DNA of 64,000 nt, from assembly GCA_965215995.1 (NCBI GenBank), contig OZ244128.1:1922001-1986000 (forward strand). The letters are read 5' to 3'. The notes below the pieces were generated by a model. The model was not told where the DNA came from. It was given only the letters and a program-made list of their open reading frames with translations, and did not search any database. Origin of the DNA: SZUA-309 sp965215995 (GTDB taxonomy: Bacteria > Pseudomonadota > Gammaproteobacteria > Pseudomonadales > Azotimanducaceae). Shown piece by piece: positions 17,492 to 26,896 of the stretch; position 1 is the stretch's first letter, and each line of letters starts with the position of its first letter. The position numbers and the translations under genes are program-made.

Positions 17492-19423
17492 TCAGTAACG
17501 CCAACCGAGCAGGTTCCAGTAGGCGAGCACCAGCACCAGGAGCGCGAAGATGCCGCTCACCCAGGTGTAGCGCAGCCGCTGCCAGAGGTTGCAGGCCGGG
17601 GACCGCCAGATTGGCACAAGCGCCGCCAGGCTCAGAATCGTGGCCAGCGCCATCAGCAACGGAAACCAGAGAATCAGTCCGGTGCCCGGCGGCGGAAAGT
17701 CGAAAATGAGCCTGTTCATGTCGGCATCGGCAAACACCACCGCAAAGCCGATGAGAAAAGCGATCAGGCTGACCGCAGCGACGAGCTGACTGACCCGACC
17801 GACGAGAACCAGACCGGACAACCGGATCTGGCCGCGATTCCTGATCGCGTTGATCAGCAGAAACAACGCCGACACCACCGCCAGGGCAATCACCAGCTGA
17901 TGGTTGGCGGCGGTCTCCCAGAAAGCCAGCTTGTCCGCCACCATGATGGGCAGCGAGCCCACCAGCGCCCGCTGCACCGCGCCGCTCTCATCCGTCTGAA
18001 ACACCAGCGTTTCCTGCCGACCCTGGAGCCGGAACTGATAAGGTGCCACCTCTATGAAGCGGCCACCCAGCCCGTCGCCCGGCACCAGGATCTCCCCCTC
18101 CGGACCAGGGGTCACGGTCAGATCCCCCGCCAGCCCGATCGCGCCTTCCAGCTTGGTGAACGCACGCCGATTCAGTCGGTAGGCGCCCGCCACCTCGGCG
18201 ATCCGTTCTGCACTGCCGTCCAGCGGCTGATCCGGCCAGGCAGGCTCCACCCCGCCATCACCCGGGTAAAAGTAATCGAGCACCGCATCCACCACCCCTG
18301 TTCGCGCTCGCGCGCCTTCTGGCGTGTTGAAGGAAACGAAGAAGCCGAAACCCGTCTCCGGATGGATGAGGAGCTCCGAGTGAAAGGCAATGGTGTCACC
18401 GCCGTGACCGACGAAGCGAACGCCGTTGCGTCTGATTTCGTAAAACCCGTGCGCCATGCCGGCCACCCGATCGTCATGGGCAAAGAGCCGTGAGTGCATC
18501 TGGGCCACCGTCTCCGGCGCCAGGATGCGCGAGCTGCCGCGGCCACCTTCGGTGACGTGGGCAATGATGAAGCGAGCCATGTCTTCGGCGGACGCGGAGA
18601 GCGCCCCAGCCGGACCGAAGTTCTTGATGAACTCAAAGCCCATGGGCTCCACCCCGCCATGTTCTGACGTGTAGCCCTGCGCCATGTAGGGCGCCAGGTG
18701 TTCGGGCAGCGGCTCATCAAAGGTCGCCTGGTCCATGCCGAGCGGCTTGAAGATATGTTCTGCCACATAGGCCTCGAAGCTTGTGCCCGACACGTTTGCC
18801 ACCACCAGACCGGCGAGCGCCGTGGACCAGTTGTTGTAGGCGGAAACGGTGCCTGGCCGCCAGATCTGGTTGGGCACGTGCGCAGCCAGAGATTCTGCCA
18901 GCGGCACCAGCTCTTCAGCCTCATCCGCAAAGAGGAAGCCTGCGGCACCATCTTCGAATCCCGGCGCGTGGGTCATCACATGGGTCAGCGTCAACGGCAC
19001 ACCGAACACCTCGGGGATTTCAAACTGATCCACGTAGGTGTTGATCGGCGCATCCAGATCCAGCCTTCCCTGTTCCACCAGCTGCATCACCGCGGTCCAG
19101 GTAAACAGCTTGGAAACGCTTCCGGGTCGAAACAACGTCTTTGCGGGATCCACCGGGTCGCCGGTCTCCAGACTGGCCATCCCGTAGCCTTTGGACAACA
19201 CGAGCGCGCCGTCCTGGACCAGCGCAAAGGTCATGCCGGCCAGCTGGTAGTCGCGGAACTGCGCCGCCATCACCCCGTCCAGGTAGGTCTCGAATCGATC
19301 CAGCGCCGGGTCCGGTGTCGTTTCCGGCGCGACGGTCTCGCCAGCGACCGACTCTTCAGCAAACGCCCCGGATACCCATGCAATCAGCAACAGGCCGCCG
19401 ATCAGTCTCAGCTTACTCAGCAA
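17492..19423 (-). CDS. Beta-lactamase-fold serine hydrolase with C-terminal membrane segments
   Basis: The 643-residue protein has a signal peptide (residues 1-22), then a class C beta-lactamase/DD-peptidase domain with S-x-x-K at 102-105 (SVSK) and Y-x-N at 196-198 (YNN). The third motif is probably the H-G-G-D segment near residue 340. After a beta-rich linker, four membrane helices occupy about residues 510-643. The active site would face the periplasm. Members of this group hydrolyse esters or peptides; there is no reason to call it an antibiotic resistance enzyme. It is a single gene. Confidence 0.85.
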   Translation of the reverse strand: MLSKLRLIGGLLLIAWVSGAFAEESVAGETVAPETTPDPALDRFETYLDGVMAAQFRDYQLAGMTFALVQDGALVLSKGYGMASLETGDPVDPAKTLFRPGSVSKLFTWTAVMQLVEQGRLDLDAPINTYVDQFEIPEVFGVPLTLTHVMTHAPGFEDGAAGFLFADEAEELVPLAESLAAHVPNQIWRPGTVSAYNNWSTALAGLVVANVSGTSFEAYVAEHIFKPLGMDQATFDEPLPEHLAPYMAQGYTSEHGGVEPMGFEFIKNFGPAGALSASAEDMARFIIAHVTEGGRGSSRILAPETVAQMHSRLFAHDDRVAGMAHGFYEIRRNGVRFVGHGGDTIAFHSELLIHPETGFGFFVSFNTPEGARARTGVVDAVLDYFYPGDGGVEPAWPDQPLDGSAERIAEVAGAYRLNRRAFTKLEGAIGLAGDLTVTPGPEGEILVPGDGLGGRFIEVAPYQFRLQGRQETLVFQTDESGAVQRALVGSLPIMVADKLAFWETAANHQLVIALAVVSALFLLINAIRNRGQIRLSGLVLVGRVSQLVAAVSLIAFLIGFAVVFADADMNRLIFDFPPPGTGLILWFPLLMALATILSLAALVPIWRSPACNLWQRLRYTWVSGIFALLVLVLAYWNLLGWRY

Positions 19424-19607
19424 TTGAATGCTCCCTCCTCGCTCATTCCCGCAACTTACCGCAATTCATACAGATAGTGACTACTCACTATTGAACAGGC
19501 CGCCTCACCGGCCGCAGGTCGATCACTCACAAAATACCAACGGAAAGCCACGATATGCTAAAGGGCATGAGCTACCCAACGCCCGATAATTCAGGCTAAC
19601 TGGCGCG

Positions 19608-20261
19608 ATGAGCAAAGCAGCACATGAGTCTTCTCGAGCCCAATCCGTGAACACCATCCCCAGTCCAATCACTCCGGTCATCGCCTTGGTCGCGGCGCTG
19701 CTGGTCGGCGGCTCGCTGGCCAGCCACACGAGCGTGGCAGCGGAGGTGCCAGAACTTTCTGCTCCAGAACTTTCCGCTGAAGCACTGTCCGCCAGCGAAG
19801 GTCCGGCCACCGCCTACTATCGGTGGATCGATGCTGCCGGGCGGATCCAATACACGGATTTCGAGCCCGTTGGCGTGCCGTCCGAGCGGATTCCTCTGGA
19901 CCTGCAAACCGAGGCTGATGACGCGCCTGTGCTGTCCAGCGCCGCTCAGGACCGGACACCTGATCCCTTCCACGATCAGGATCAGCAGATTCTTCCCATC
20001 GAACACATCGGCCCTTGTGCCGACGCCCGTCGCCAGCTCGGCATTCTGCATGCGTCGCTTCCCGTCTATGCCGACGAGTCCGGCGAGTACCGGAACGCCT
20101 GGCGAGGGGATGACTACAAAGGTGAGCGCCGCTACCTGGACGCAGAGGCCCGCACCGAGGCGGTCGCCGCTGTGCGCAACGACGTGCTCGAGCATTGCAG
20201 CGATCCCGAAGCCTTCGCCCGGGAAGAAGCTGCATTCAAAGAGGAGATGGGCCGGAACTAG
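19608..20261 (+). CDS. DUF4124-domain secreted protein
   Basis: The 217-residue protein begins with an extended signal/anchor (hydrophobic stretch about residues 25-45), followed by Y-Y-R-W-I-D-A-A-G-R-I-Q-Y-T-D, the hallmark of DUF4124, a short beta domain common in gammaproteobacterial periplasmic proteins. The C-terminal part has one conserved-looking C-A-D-A-R-R-Q-L segment and is helical and charged. It overlaps the convergent GST gene by 4 bp. The function of DUF4124 is unknown. Confidence 0.75.
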   Translation: MSKAAHESSRAQSVNTIPSPITPVIALVAALLVGGSLASHTSVAAEVPELSAPELSAEALSASEGPATAYYRWIDAAGRIQYTDFEPVGVPSERIPLDLQTEADDAPVLSSAAQDRTPDPFHDQDQQILPIEHIGPCADARRQLGILHASLPVYADESGEYRNAWRGDDYKGERRYLDAEARTEAVAAVRNDVLEHCSDPEAFAREEAAFKEEMGRN

Positions 20262-20839
20262 CTGATCCTCAACGCTTGCTCGGTCCGCTCGATCCAGCTC
20301 CGTATGTGCGGCCGAGGCGCCAGATCAAACCCACCTTCGTGCGCCAGCCGCGTGTAGGCGATGAGCGCGATGTCAGCAATGCTGAGCGCGGATCCGGCAA
20401 ACCAGTCCCGATCCATCAGGTAGTGCTCCATCAGATCAAGTGCGGACTCGCCTCGCGCTACCCGCCAGTCTTCCCGCTCCGCCGCTGATTTCTCCTCGTA
20501 GACCATGTTGAAGCGGCAAACGGCCACGTAAGGCTCATGGCTGTACTGCTCCCAGAACATCCATTCATAGGCCTTGGCCCGGTCGTAGGCATCCTGAGGC
20601 AGAAGATCGCTGCCCTCCGCCAGGTAGCCAACGATCGCATTGGATTGCGCAATGACCCGGCCATCGTCCAGCACCAGCATGGGTACCTGGCCGGCTGGAT
20701 TCAGCGCCAGATAATCCGGCGTTCGTGATTCGCCCTTCATGATGTCCGTGTCGATCCACTGGTAGTCGATCCCCAGATAATCGGCGGTGTATTGCACCTT
20801 CAGGCAGTTCCCGGAAATTCGGTCGCCGTATACCTTCAT
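20258..20839 (-). CDS. Glutathione S-transferase family protein
   Basis: The 193-residue protein has a thioredoxin-fold N-terminal domain with the cis-proline segment G-Q-V-P-M-L-V-L and the glutathione-binding Q-S-N-A-I motif, then an all-helical C-terminal domain with S-I-A-D-I-A-L-I-A-Y (the N-capping box region). I placed the start at the ATG at 20839, behind a GGGGAG site and giving M-K-V-Y-G-D, rather than at the upstream limit of the open frame (20974). It is likely a cytoplasmic detoxification or isomerase enzyme. Confidence 0.88.
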   Translation of the reverse strand: MKVYGDRISGNCLKVQYTADYLGIDYQWIDTDIMKGESRTPDYLALNPAGQVPMLVLDDGRVIAQSNAIVGYLAEGSDLLPQDAYDRAKAYEWMFWEQYSHEPYVAVCRFNMVYEEKSAAEREDWRVARGESALDLMEHYLMDRDWFAGSALSIADIALIAYTRLAHEGGFDLAPRPHIRSWIERTEQALRIS

Positions 20840-20901
20840 GGTTGCTCCCCGTTCATTCCTACAAAGTTTCTGTGCCCGATGCGACAGTGCATCCCGTGCA
20901 C

Positions 20902-21501
20902 TCAAACCATATCCGTAGCGGTGTTGCCAAGAATGTAGAGGCCAACGCCGATCATCACCAGCGGCGCCAGCCAACGCCCGCCGCGGGAAACCACTGGCAG
21001 CTTCAGCGCACGGCTACCCAGCCAACGAGCCAGGCCGAACCAGAGCACCATGAGGAGCAGAAACAGTCCGGCGATCTCCGCATCGAAAACCAGCTCGGAA
21101 TCCGCCAGCAGCGGAGCGAACACCAGCACGGTGTCGACACCGTTCGACAACTGAGTCGACGCGATCGTCAACGCCCCGGAAGCTGCTGCGACGGCGCCCT
21201 GATGCATTTGCGCGGAGTCTGACGGCCCCGCCCGGAAGTTTTCAATCAGCAAACGCACGCCCAACAGCATGGGCACCAGTCCCAGGTACCCGAGATATTC
21301 GAGGGGAAACAGATAACCAACCAGGCCGAGGAGCACGGCGATGAGCAACACGCCAAGCATTCCGAGCGCGTAACCGGCAAACAGCTGCGCTGCTGAGGAC
21401 GTTCCCGCCAGTTGCCAGCCAACCAGCAGCAACAGGTTGTCCAGGTTGGTCGAGGCAAAGGCGAGCGCCGTGACCCCGAACAGGGTAAGAAAAGCAACCA
21501 A
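20902..21501 (-). CDS. CadD-like membrane transporter
   Basis: The 199-residue protein has five to six membrane helices and the T-N-L-D-N-L motif near the N-terminus that marks the CadD (cadmium resistance) branch of the LysE exporter superfamily. The frame starts with a TTG at 21501, 11 bp after the SDR stop, so it is probably translated from the SDR transcript. The ion or solute exported is unknown; cadmium is only the name of the family. Confidence 0.68.
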   Translation of the reverse strand: MVAFLTLFGVTALAFASTNLDNLLLLVGWQLAGTSSAAQLFAGYALGMLGVLLIAVLLGLVGYLFPLEYLGYLGLVPMLLGVRLLIENFRAGPSDSAQMHQGAVAAASGALTIASTQLSNGVDTVLVFAPLLADSELVFDAEIAGLFLLLMVLWFGLARWLGSRALKLPVVSRGGRWLAPLVMIGVGLYILGNTATDMV

Positions 21502-21512
21502 AACGATCCGGG

Positions 21513-22340
21513 CTACCGGGCTCGCAGGCGGTAGCCGGGTGGCCGCCGGCCTGCTTCATCCACGATGTCGAACTCTTCCGCCAGATCCTCCACCCATTGG
21601 ATGCTGCCGGAACGGTCCCCGAGATCTGAAGCCATCAACAACGCCGCGGTCGCCCGGCCGACAAAGAGCGGCGTCTGCGAATCAGACACGTCCCGGCCCC
21701 GTTCCTCAGCCACCGACCGCACGAACTCGGTGGCCACCGAACCCGGATACAGCGAGATGCAGGCCAACCCCTTGGGCTTGAGCTCGATGGCCATGTCGGC
21801 ACTGAGACGATCAAGACCGGCCTTTCCCGCACCATAGGACGCCGAGTACAGGTATTGCTGCCCACCGGGCGAGGAGACGTTGACGATGGCCGCACCCGAC
21901 CCGGCGGCGAACAGCGCTTTGGCAGCGTACCAGGACGCCACGTAGTGAGAGCGAAGGCCAATCCCGACCTGGTCATCCCAGATCCGGATCGGGTGTTCCC
22001 AGAATCCACCCTCCCAGGCCGGCGGGTCCGGGATGGTGTAAACGTTGTTGATCAGGTAGTCGATATGATCCACCTCAGCAGCCACCGTCTCGAACAGGGC
22101 TTCGATGGCGGCATCGTCACCGTGATCACAAGGAACGGCTCGACCCTCACCCCCTGCTTCGCTGACCTCCCTCGCGGTCACATCGATAGTCAATCCATCC
22201 TCACCCCGGCTGCGGCCGGTGACGTAGACGGTCGCGCCCTGCTCACCCAGCGCAATGGCTATGCCCTTGCCGATTCCGCGGCTGGCGCCGGTCACCACCG
22301 CGACTTTGCCCTTCAGGGGCAGATCAACCTCGTCTGTCAC
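21513..22340 (-). CDS. Short-chain dehydrogenase/reductase
   Basis: The 275-residue protein has the SDR cofactor motif T-G-A-S-R-G-I-G (T-G-x3-G-x-G), a later N-N-V-Y-T strand, catalytic Ser in I-V-N-V-S-S-P-G-G, and Y-x3-K in S-A-S-Y-G-A-G-K. The R following the glycine motif, and R-S-R-G later, suggest NADPH use, but this is weak. I chose the GTG at 22340 because the core begins five residues later; the frame runs open to 22550. It is divergent from the phosphotransferase gene and upstream of the CadD-like gene. Confidence 0.85.
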   Translation of the reverse strand: MTDEVDLPLKGKVAVVTGASRGIGKGIAIALGEQGATVYVTGRSRGEDGLTIDVTAREVSEAGGEGRAVPCDHGDDAAIEALFETVAAEVDHIDYLINNVYTIPDPPAWEGGFWEHPIRIWDDQVGIGLRSHYVASWYAAKALFAAGSGAAIVNVSSPGGQQYLYSASYGAGKAGLDRLSADMAIELKPKGLACISLYPGSVATEFVRSVAEERGRDVSDSQTPLFVGRATAALLMASDLGDRSGSIQWVEDLAEEFDIVDEAGRRPPGYRLRAR

Positions 22341-22412
22341 AAGTTGTTCCTGCAGTTGCCCGGCGGCCAGCTTACCGAGTAGCCTCCGCGGTGACCATGG
22401 CAGGAGGCAAGC

Positions 22413-23456
22413 ATGGGTAGGTTCCCGACCACACCAGAGGCACTGACAGACGACTGGCTCACAGAAGCCCTGGGCGCGCAGGTCAGCAGTCACCGGGTAG
22501 AACGCTTCGGCGAAGGCACGGGCGTGATCGGTCTTGTTACCCGCGTGCACCTCGAGGTTGAGGGCGGCCCGGCCACCCTGATTGCCAAGTTCCCTTCACC
22601 GGCTCCGGAAAACAGGGCCGTCGCCGCTACCTACGACATGTACGGCCGTGAAGTGCGATTCTACCAGGACATAGCCCGCAAGCTGCCGATGCGCACGGCC
22701 GAGTGTTTCTACGCGGCGCACGATCCGGACAGCCAGGATTTCGTGCTGTTGCTGGAAGACCTGACCGACTTCCGGATCGGCGATCAGGTGGCCGGCTGTA
22801 CGCTGGCACAAGCCCGTGCGGTGGTCGATGCAATCGCCAAGCTGCATGCGGCCACCTGGACCGGTGCCGACTTTCCGGGTTTGCAGTCTCATGCCAGCGA
22901 CATGCAGCGAGACGGTATGATCGGTGGCTTTCAGCTCGGCTGGCCGGTGGTTCTCGAGCAGTTCGCCGATCTTGTCCCGGTAAGCGCCAGAGCAGCCGGG
23001 GACAGGATGCCGGCAGCCATTGGCCGGCTGCTTCAAGAGATGTGCTCGGATCCGGTGGCCTTGAGTCATGCCGATGTGCGGCTCGACAACATCTTCTTTG
23101 GCGCCAACGGCGAGATCGTTCTGGTGGACTGGCAGTCAGCCTGCACCTCAGCACCGGAACAGGATCTGGCCTACTTCCTGACCCAGAGCGTGCCACGCGA
23201 CGTCCTGAGTCAGGAAGACCTGGTGGCCCGCTACCACCAGACACTCTCGGCTTCTCTCGATACCGGCATCGACTATCCCATCGAGCAGTGCCGGGCGCGC
23301 TATCGCCTCTGCGCCCTCTATCTGCTCTGCTACGCCGTGGTGATCGCCGGCACTCTGGACATGGGTAATGAGCGGGGACAGCTGCTGGCCAGGACGCTGC
23401 TCGGCAACTCCCTGGCGGCGCTGGACGAGCTGAACGCGTTCGAGTTGCTGGGCTGA
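22413..23456 (+). CDS. APH/choline kinase-fold phosphotransferase family protein
   Basis: The 347-residue protein has the kinase-like catalytic loop H-x-D-x3-D-N (HADVRLDN) near residue 220 and the metal-binding Asp in I-V-L-V-D-W-Q-S. The N-lobe contains L-I-A-K-F-P with the ATP-binding Lys. This family phosphorylates small molecules (aminoglycosides, choline, sugars); the substrate cannot be read here. A GGAGG site sits 7 bp before the ATG. It is followed by the MITE-like element at 23498. Confidence 0.82.
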   Translation: MGRFPTTPEALTDDWLTEALGAQVSSHRVERFGEGTGVIGLVTRVHLEVEGGPATLIAKFPSPAPENRAVAATYDMYGREVRFYQDIARKLPMRTAECFYAAHDPDSQDFVLLLEDLTDFRIGDQVAGCTLAQARAVVDAIAKLHAATWTGADFPGLQSHASDMQRDGMIGGFQLGWPVVLEQFADLVPVSARAAGDRMPAAIGRLLQEMCSDPVALSHADVRLDNIFFGANGEIVLVDWQSACTSAPEQDLAYFLTQSVPRDVLSQEDLVARYHQTLSASLDTGIDYPIEQCRARYRLCALYLLCYAVVIAGTLDMGNERGQLLARTLLGNSLAALDELNAFELLG

Positions 23457-23497
23457 CTACCCGGCCCTTCGGCACTCGGCCATCGACACTCAGGCAA

Positions 23498-23828
23498 CTA
23501 GCAGCCTGTTGAAAAAGTCTCGAAAGCTCAGAGGTTCTGGCGTGCGGGCTGGCAAGGCGGGTCTCGAAGGTAATGTCGGTGACCTTACCGAGAGGCCCAA
23601 CGCAGGCAGCGCGCACGCCAGAACCTCCCGCAGGGCGCGCCATACGGGGCCTGTGAGCTTCGTTGCCCTCCTCGGTCATCGATGCGGTCTTTGAGTTCCC
23701 GCACACTCTTGAAAGAGCCGCGTCGGATGGCCTGTTGGGTGATGACAAGGTCACCGACACGGAGCGCGCCTTGTCACAGACCCCGTATGGCGCGCTGAGC
23801 AAACGAGACTTTTTCAACAGGCTGCTAG
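23498..23828. mobile_element. 331-bp MITE-like element with perfect terminal inverted repeats
   Basis: The ends are exact 25-bp inverted repeats (23498-23522 and 23804-23828), starting CTAGCAGCCTGTTGAAAAAG. The outer CTAG could be a 4-bp target duplication of the kind made by IS5-type elements. Inside are three more perfect inverted pairs: 23532-23546 with 23612-23626 (15 bp), 23635-23649 with 23781-23795 (15 bp), and 23575-23586 with 23747-23758 (12 bp). There is no transposase, so it would move only with help in trans. It fills the gap between the kinase-fold gene and the PRPP synthase-like gene; no other gene is visible in 23457-23917. Confidence 0.82.
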
Positions 23829-23917
23829 TCCCATTTCTATGTGAAGCTTTAGAAATCGGATGAGTAGTAATAGGATGAGCGCCTGAGCGGCACCACCCGC
23901 CAAAACTGAGACCTCTT

Positions 23918-25135
23918 TTGCGAAACAGCAGACCGTCCGACATCATCGTTGTCGGGAACACGTCAGACGACCCATTCGCCATCGACGTTGCCTTTTCCGT
24001 CGGCCAGACGGAAGAAATCGCCGACCTCATCAGCATGAAGACGTTTGCAAACTCCGAGTTCTGTCCGCGCTTCATTTCCGACGAAGAAGATTTCAGCCGC
24101 ATCGGCAGCAAGCTCACCAAAATGCGGGTGATCATCGTCAGCACCTCGAGTCGGGTCGTCAGCCGTCAGAACCTGGCCATGCGCAACCTGCTCATCGCCA
24201 GGGCGGCAAAGGAAAACGGCGCCGCTCACGTGATGCTGGTGGAACCGGACCTCTACTACAGCGCTCAGGATCGCGGCCCGAGGCACGATCTGGGAGAAAC
24301 CCAGTTCGAGCGTAGCGACGCCGACTTGAAGAAATTCGACGGTCAGCCGTTCACCGCCAAGCTCTACGCGGAAATGCTGAAGCTGGCCGGTGTGGATAGC
24401 GTGCTGACCGTGCACAACCACTCCTACTCCGTGCAGACCATGTTCAGCCAGGTGTTTGGTGGCCAGTTCTACAACCTTATTCCTTACGAGATCTACACCG
24501 ACTACATCCGCCACTCCAATCTGGTGAGCTACGGCGCCCATGGCGAGGGGCTGGCACTGTGCGCACCGGATAAAGGCGCCCGCGACTTCGTCAAAGAGAT
24601 GTTCTGTCAGCTCGGGCTGCCGAAGGCCAAATTCATCCTGCTCGACAAGGAACGCTCCGGTGAGCGCGAGGTGCAGATCAAGCTCCATGACGAGAGCGAA
24701 TCCACCTTCGATGAGATCGATGGCCATGACATAGTGCTGTTCGACGACATGGTCCGCACCGGATCGACGGTGGTGAAGTCCTGCCAGTTTCTGAAGGCCA
24801 TTCATCCTGGCCGGATGGTTTTCGCCGTAAGCCATTTCTATGCCAGCGAGGAAGGCCGGGAGAAGATGGCAAGCACGGCCATCGACGAGATCCTGACCTT
24901 GAACACCCTGCCCACCATCCAGAACCGGGACGAGCAGGGTCGGCTGCGCAAGAAGATGGTGGTGCTGAAGATCGAGAAGTGGCTGGCCAGAAACCTGCGG
25001 GAGATCCTCCAGTTGCCGCCGCAACCGGAGGACAGCCTGTATCAGATTGAGATGTCCTCCAAGAACCCGCGCTTCATTCGCAAGATCTACTCCAGTGATC
25101 AGCTGCGCTCTCTGCAGCAGGAAGAGCTATTCTGA
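23918..25135 (+). CDS. Ribose-phosphate pyrophosphokinase-like protein
   Basis: The 405-residue protein resembles PRPP synthase: an N-terminal half with the IIVSTSSR-like ATP/ribose-5-phosphate region, an H-N-H-S motif at the domain boundary, and the C-terminal PRPP loop D-I-V-L-F-D-D-M-V-R-T-G-S-T. It is about 90 residues longer than housekeeping Prs (about 315), so it may be a variant or specialised enzyme. The start is a TTG at 23918 with a weak GAGACC upstream; no ATG is available before the conserved part. The last 9 bp overlap the convergent carboxylesterase gene. Confidence 0.82.
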   Translation: MRNSRPSDIIVVGNTSDDPFAIDVAFSVGQTEEIADLISMKTFANSEFCPRFISDEEDFSRIGSKLTKMRVIIVSTSSRVVSRQNLAMRNLLIARAAKENGAAHVMLVEPDLYYSAQDRGPRHDLGETQFERSDADLKKFDGQPFTAKLYAEMLKLAGVDSVLTVHNHSYSVQTMFSQVFGGQFYNLIPYEIYTDYIRHSNLVSYGAHGEGLALCAPDKGARDFVKEMFCQLGLPKAKFILLDKERSGEREVQIKLHDESESTFDEIDGHDIVLFDDMVRTGSTVVKSCQFLKAIHPGRMVFAVSHFYASEEGREKMASTAIDEILTLNTLPTIQNRDEQGRLRKKMVVLKIEKWLARNLREILQLPPQPEDSLYQIEMSSKNPRFIRKIYSSDQLRSLQQEELF

Positions 25136-26830
25136 ACCCGCCTCTACTGCAGCTGATCGAAGGGCCGCATCGATAATGGCCCGCTCACGCCCCCTGGGAT
25201 CGTTGATCACCCTGGACTGATCATCAAACACCATGGTCGCCCTGGTTGCCGGATCGTATGCCGGCCACTCTGGCAAACCGGAATGATTGGGATTGCCGGT
25301 TCGCGCGAATGCCAGCCACGCCTCGGACATCACATCCGCCAGCGCCTGCTGCCGTTCACCCACCCCGCTCATGGACGCGGACTTGGCCACGTTATCGAAC
25401 ACAAAACCGATGTCCAGGGCGTGCGTCGCCGACCACATACCTCCTTCAACAGGCGTCGGCCAGCTGAAGTAGTACATGTAAACGTCCGCACCATCCTGTT
25501 CAGCCTTGCGGTCTGCCAGTGTGAAGCTGCCGCGTCCGAACACGCCTGTGTCCGTGATCGCCTCGAAGAACAGATTGACCGCATCGATGTCCGGGTGGAG
25601 CTCCCGATAGCCGTCGATGACCGCCTGGGCATCCACGCCTGGAATGCTCTCTGCCAAGGCCGCTGGCAACGTCTCCCAGGTGAGATCGAACAGCGCCCGA
25701 TTGCTCGCACCGGCCAGCATCGACATTTCTGTTCGAGTGCTGCCGATGAGCAACGGCACCTCCCTGGACTGCTCTGGGGCTGCCGGGGTGAACGGATGCC
25801 GCAGGTTGTGCACCCCATCGATCACCGGCCGGTTGCCGATGGACGTACCCTCCTCGGCAAGCTTTGCGGCCGCTGCGGCAATGGCCTCAGTAGGCAGGCC
25901 GTGCAGTTCGGCTACGCTGTCCTCGTCCAGACCAAGCTCAGCCAGAAACGCTGCGGTCGCAGCTGACGCGGTGTCCGGTTCCATCAGCGTAAGACCGGGG
26001 CCGCTCTGCACAACCGCGCGGTGGAACAAACCCTCTGCCGCATCCATGGCCATCAGGGTGGAGACTTTCCAGCCGCCTCCGGACTCGCCGAAAATCAGCA
26101 CGTTGTCCGGATCGCCACCAAACCCGGTGATGTTGTCTCGCACCCACTGCAAGGCGGCTACCAGATCCATCACGCCCGCATTGCCTGAGCCTGAAAACTC
26201 TTCGCCGTATTCATCGAGGTAGAGATAGCCGAAAACATTGAGCCGATGGTTGACGGTGACCACCACCACGTCGCCGCGACCTGCCAGCCGTACCCCGTCA
26301 TAGGCATTCGAAGATCCTGACCCGGTAGTGAACCCACCACCATGCAGCCAGACCATCACCGGCCGCTTCTGGTCGTCCAGTCCGGGGGTCCAGACGTTGA
26401 GAAACAGGCAATCTTCGCTGGTGCCGGGGTCTGGATCCGGTATCCAGGAGTCAAACAGGCTCAAGGCACCCCGTTGCGGCTGGGGTGCCGATGGCCCGAA
26501 CGCGACCGCGTCCACCGGATCGTTCCAGGCCGCTGGCGCGGCGGGTGGAGCGAAACGGGTGGTGGCGGTATCCGCACCGTAGCGCACGCCTTTGAAGGTC
26601 AGTACGTTGTCTTCAACATAGCCCCGAACGGGACCATATTGGGTGTTGGCGACCGGCCGGGCCGGGTCGCTAATCGGCCGCTCAGCATCGCTATTTGCCT
26701 GATGCGACGCTTCTGCGGCAGTGGGTGGCGCTGCCGCGGCATTCTCCTCCGACGTCTGTCCACAGCCACTCAACAGCGTTGCAACACCAGCAACCGATAG
26801 CAGCAACGCCATCCTAAATTGCGTGATCAT
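25127..26830 (-). CDS. Type B carboxylesterase, lipoprotein
   Basis: The 567-residue protein has a lipobox (LLSGC, Cys about residue 23) and the carboxylesterase/cholinesterase fold: V-W-L-H-G-G-G-F oxyanion loop, catalytic Ser in F-G-E-S-G-G-G, acidic residue in the I-G-S-T-R-T-E region, and catalytic His likely in A-T-H-A-L-D-I-G. It is expected to be anchored in the outer or inner membrane, facing the periplasm, and to hydrolyse ester or amide bonds of an imported compound. An AGGGGA site precedes the ATG. It is a single gene. Confidence 0.88.
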   Translation of the reverse strand: MITQFRMALLLSVAGVATLLSGCGQTSEENAAAAPPTAAEASHQANSDAERPISDPARPVANTQYGPVRGYVEDNVLTFKGVRYGADTATTRFAPPAAPAAWNDPVDAVAFGPSAPQPQRGALSLFDSWIPDPDPGTSEDCLFLNVWTPGLDDQKRPVMVWLHGGGFTTGSGSSNAYDGVRLAGRGDVVVVTVNHRLNVFGYLYLDEYGEEFSGSGNAGVMDLVAALQWVRDNITGFGGDPDNVLIFGESGGGWKVSTLMAMDAAEGLFHRAVVQSGPGLTLMEPDTASAATAAFLAELGLDEDSVAELHGLPTEAIAAAAAKLAEEGTSIGNRPVIDGVHNLRHPFTPAAPEQSREVPLLIGSTRTEMSMLAGASNRALFDLTWETLPAALAESIPGVDAQAVIDGYRELHPDIDAVNLFFEAITDTGVFGRGSFTLADRKAEQDGADVYMYYFSWPTPVEGGMWSATHALDIGFVFDNVAKSASMSGVGERQQALADVMSEAWLAFARTGNPNHSGLPEWPAYDPATRATMVFDDQSRVINDPRGRERAIIDAALRSAAVEAGSE

Positions 26831-26896
26831 TTCCCCTGCCCCTCTACCTGTCCGTATTCCAGTGATCGACGATCTTACGCCGCCAACCGGCCGGGA

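Noticed and set aside
17492..19423. Antibiotic-resistance beta-lactamase
   Set aside because: The fold is shared by many esterases and peptidases, and the C-terminal membrane domain is not found in resistance enzymes.
22627..24144. A 505-codon minus-strand ORF
   Set aside because: Arg/Ser/Pro-rich composition, crosses the MITE-like element and is antisense to two well-supported genes: a GC-rich shadow.
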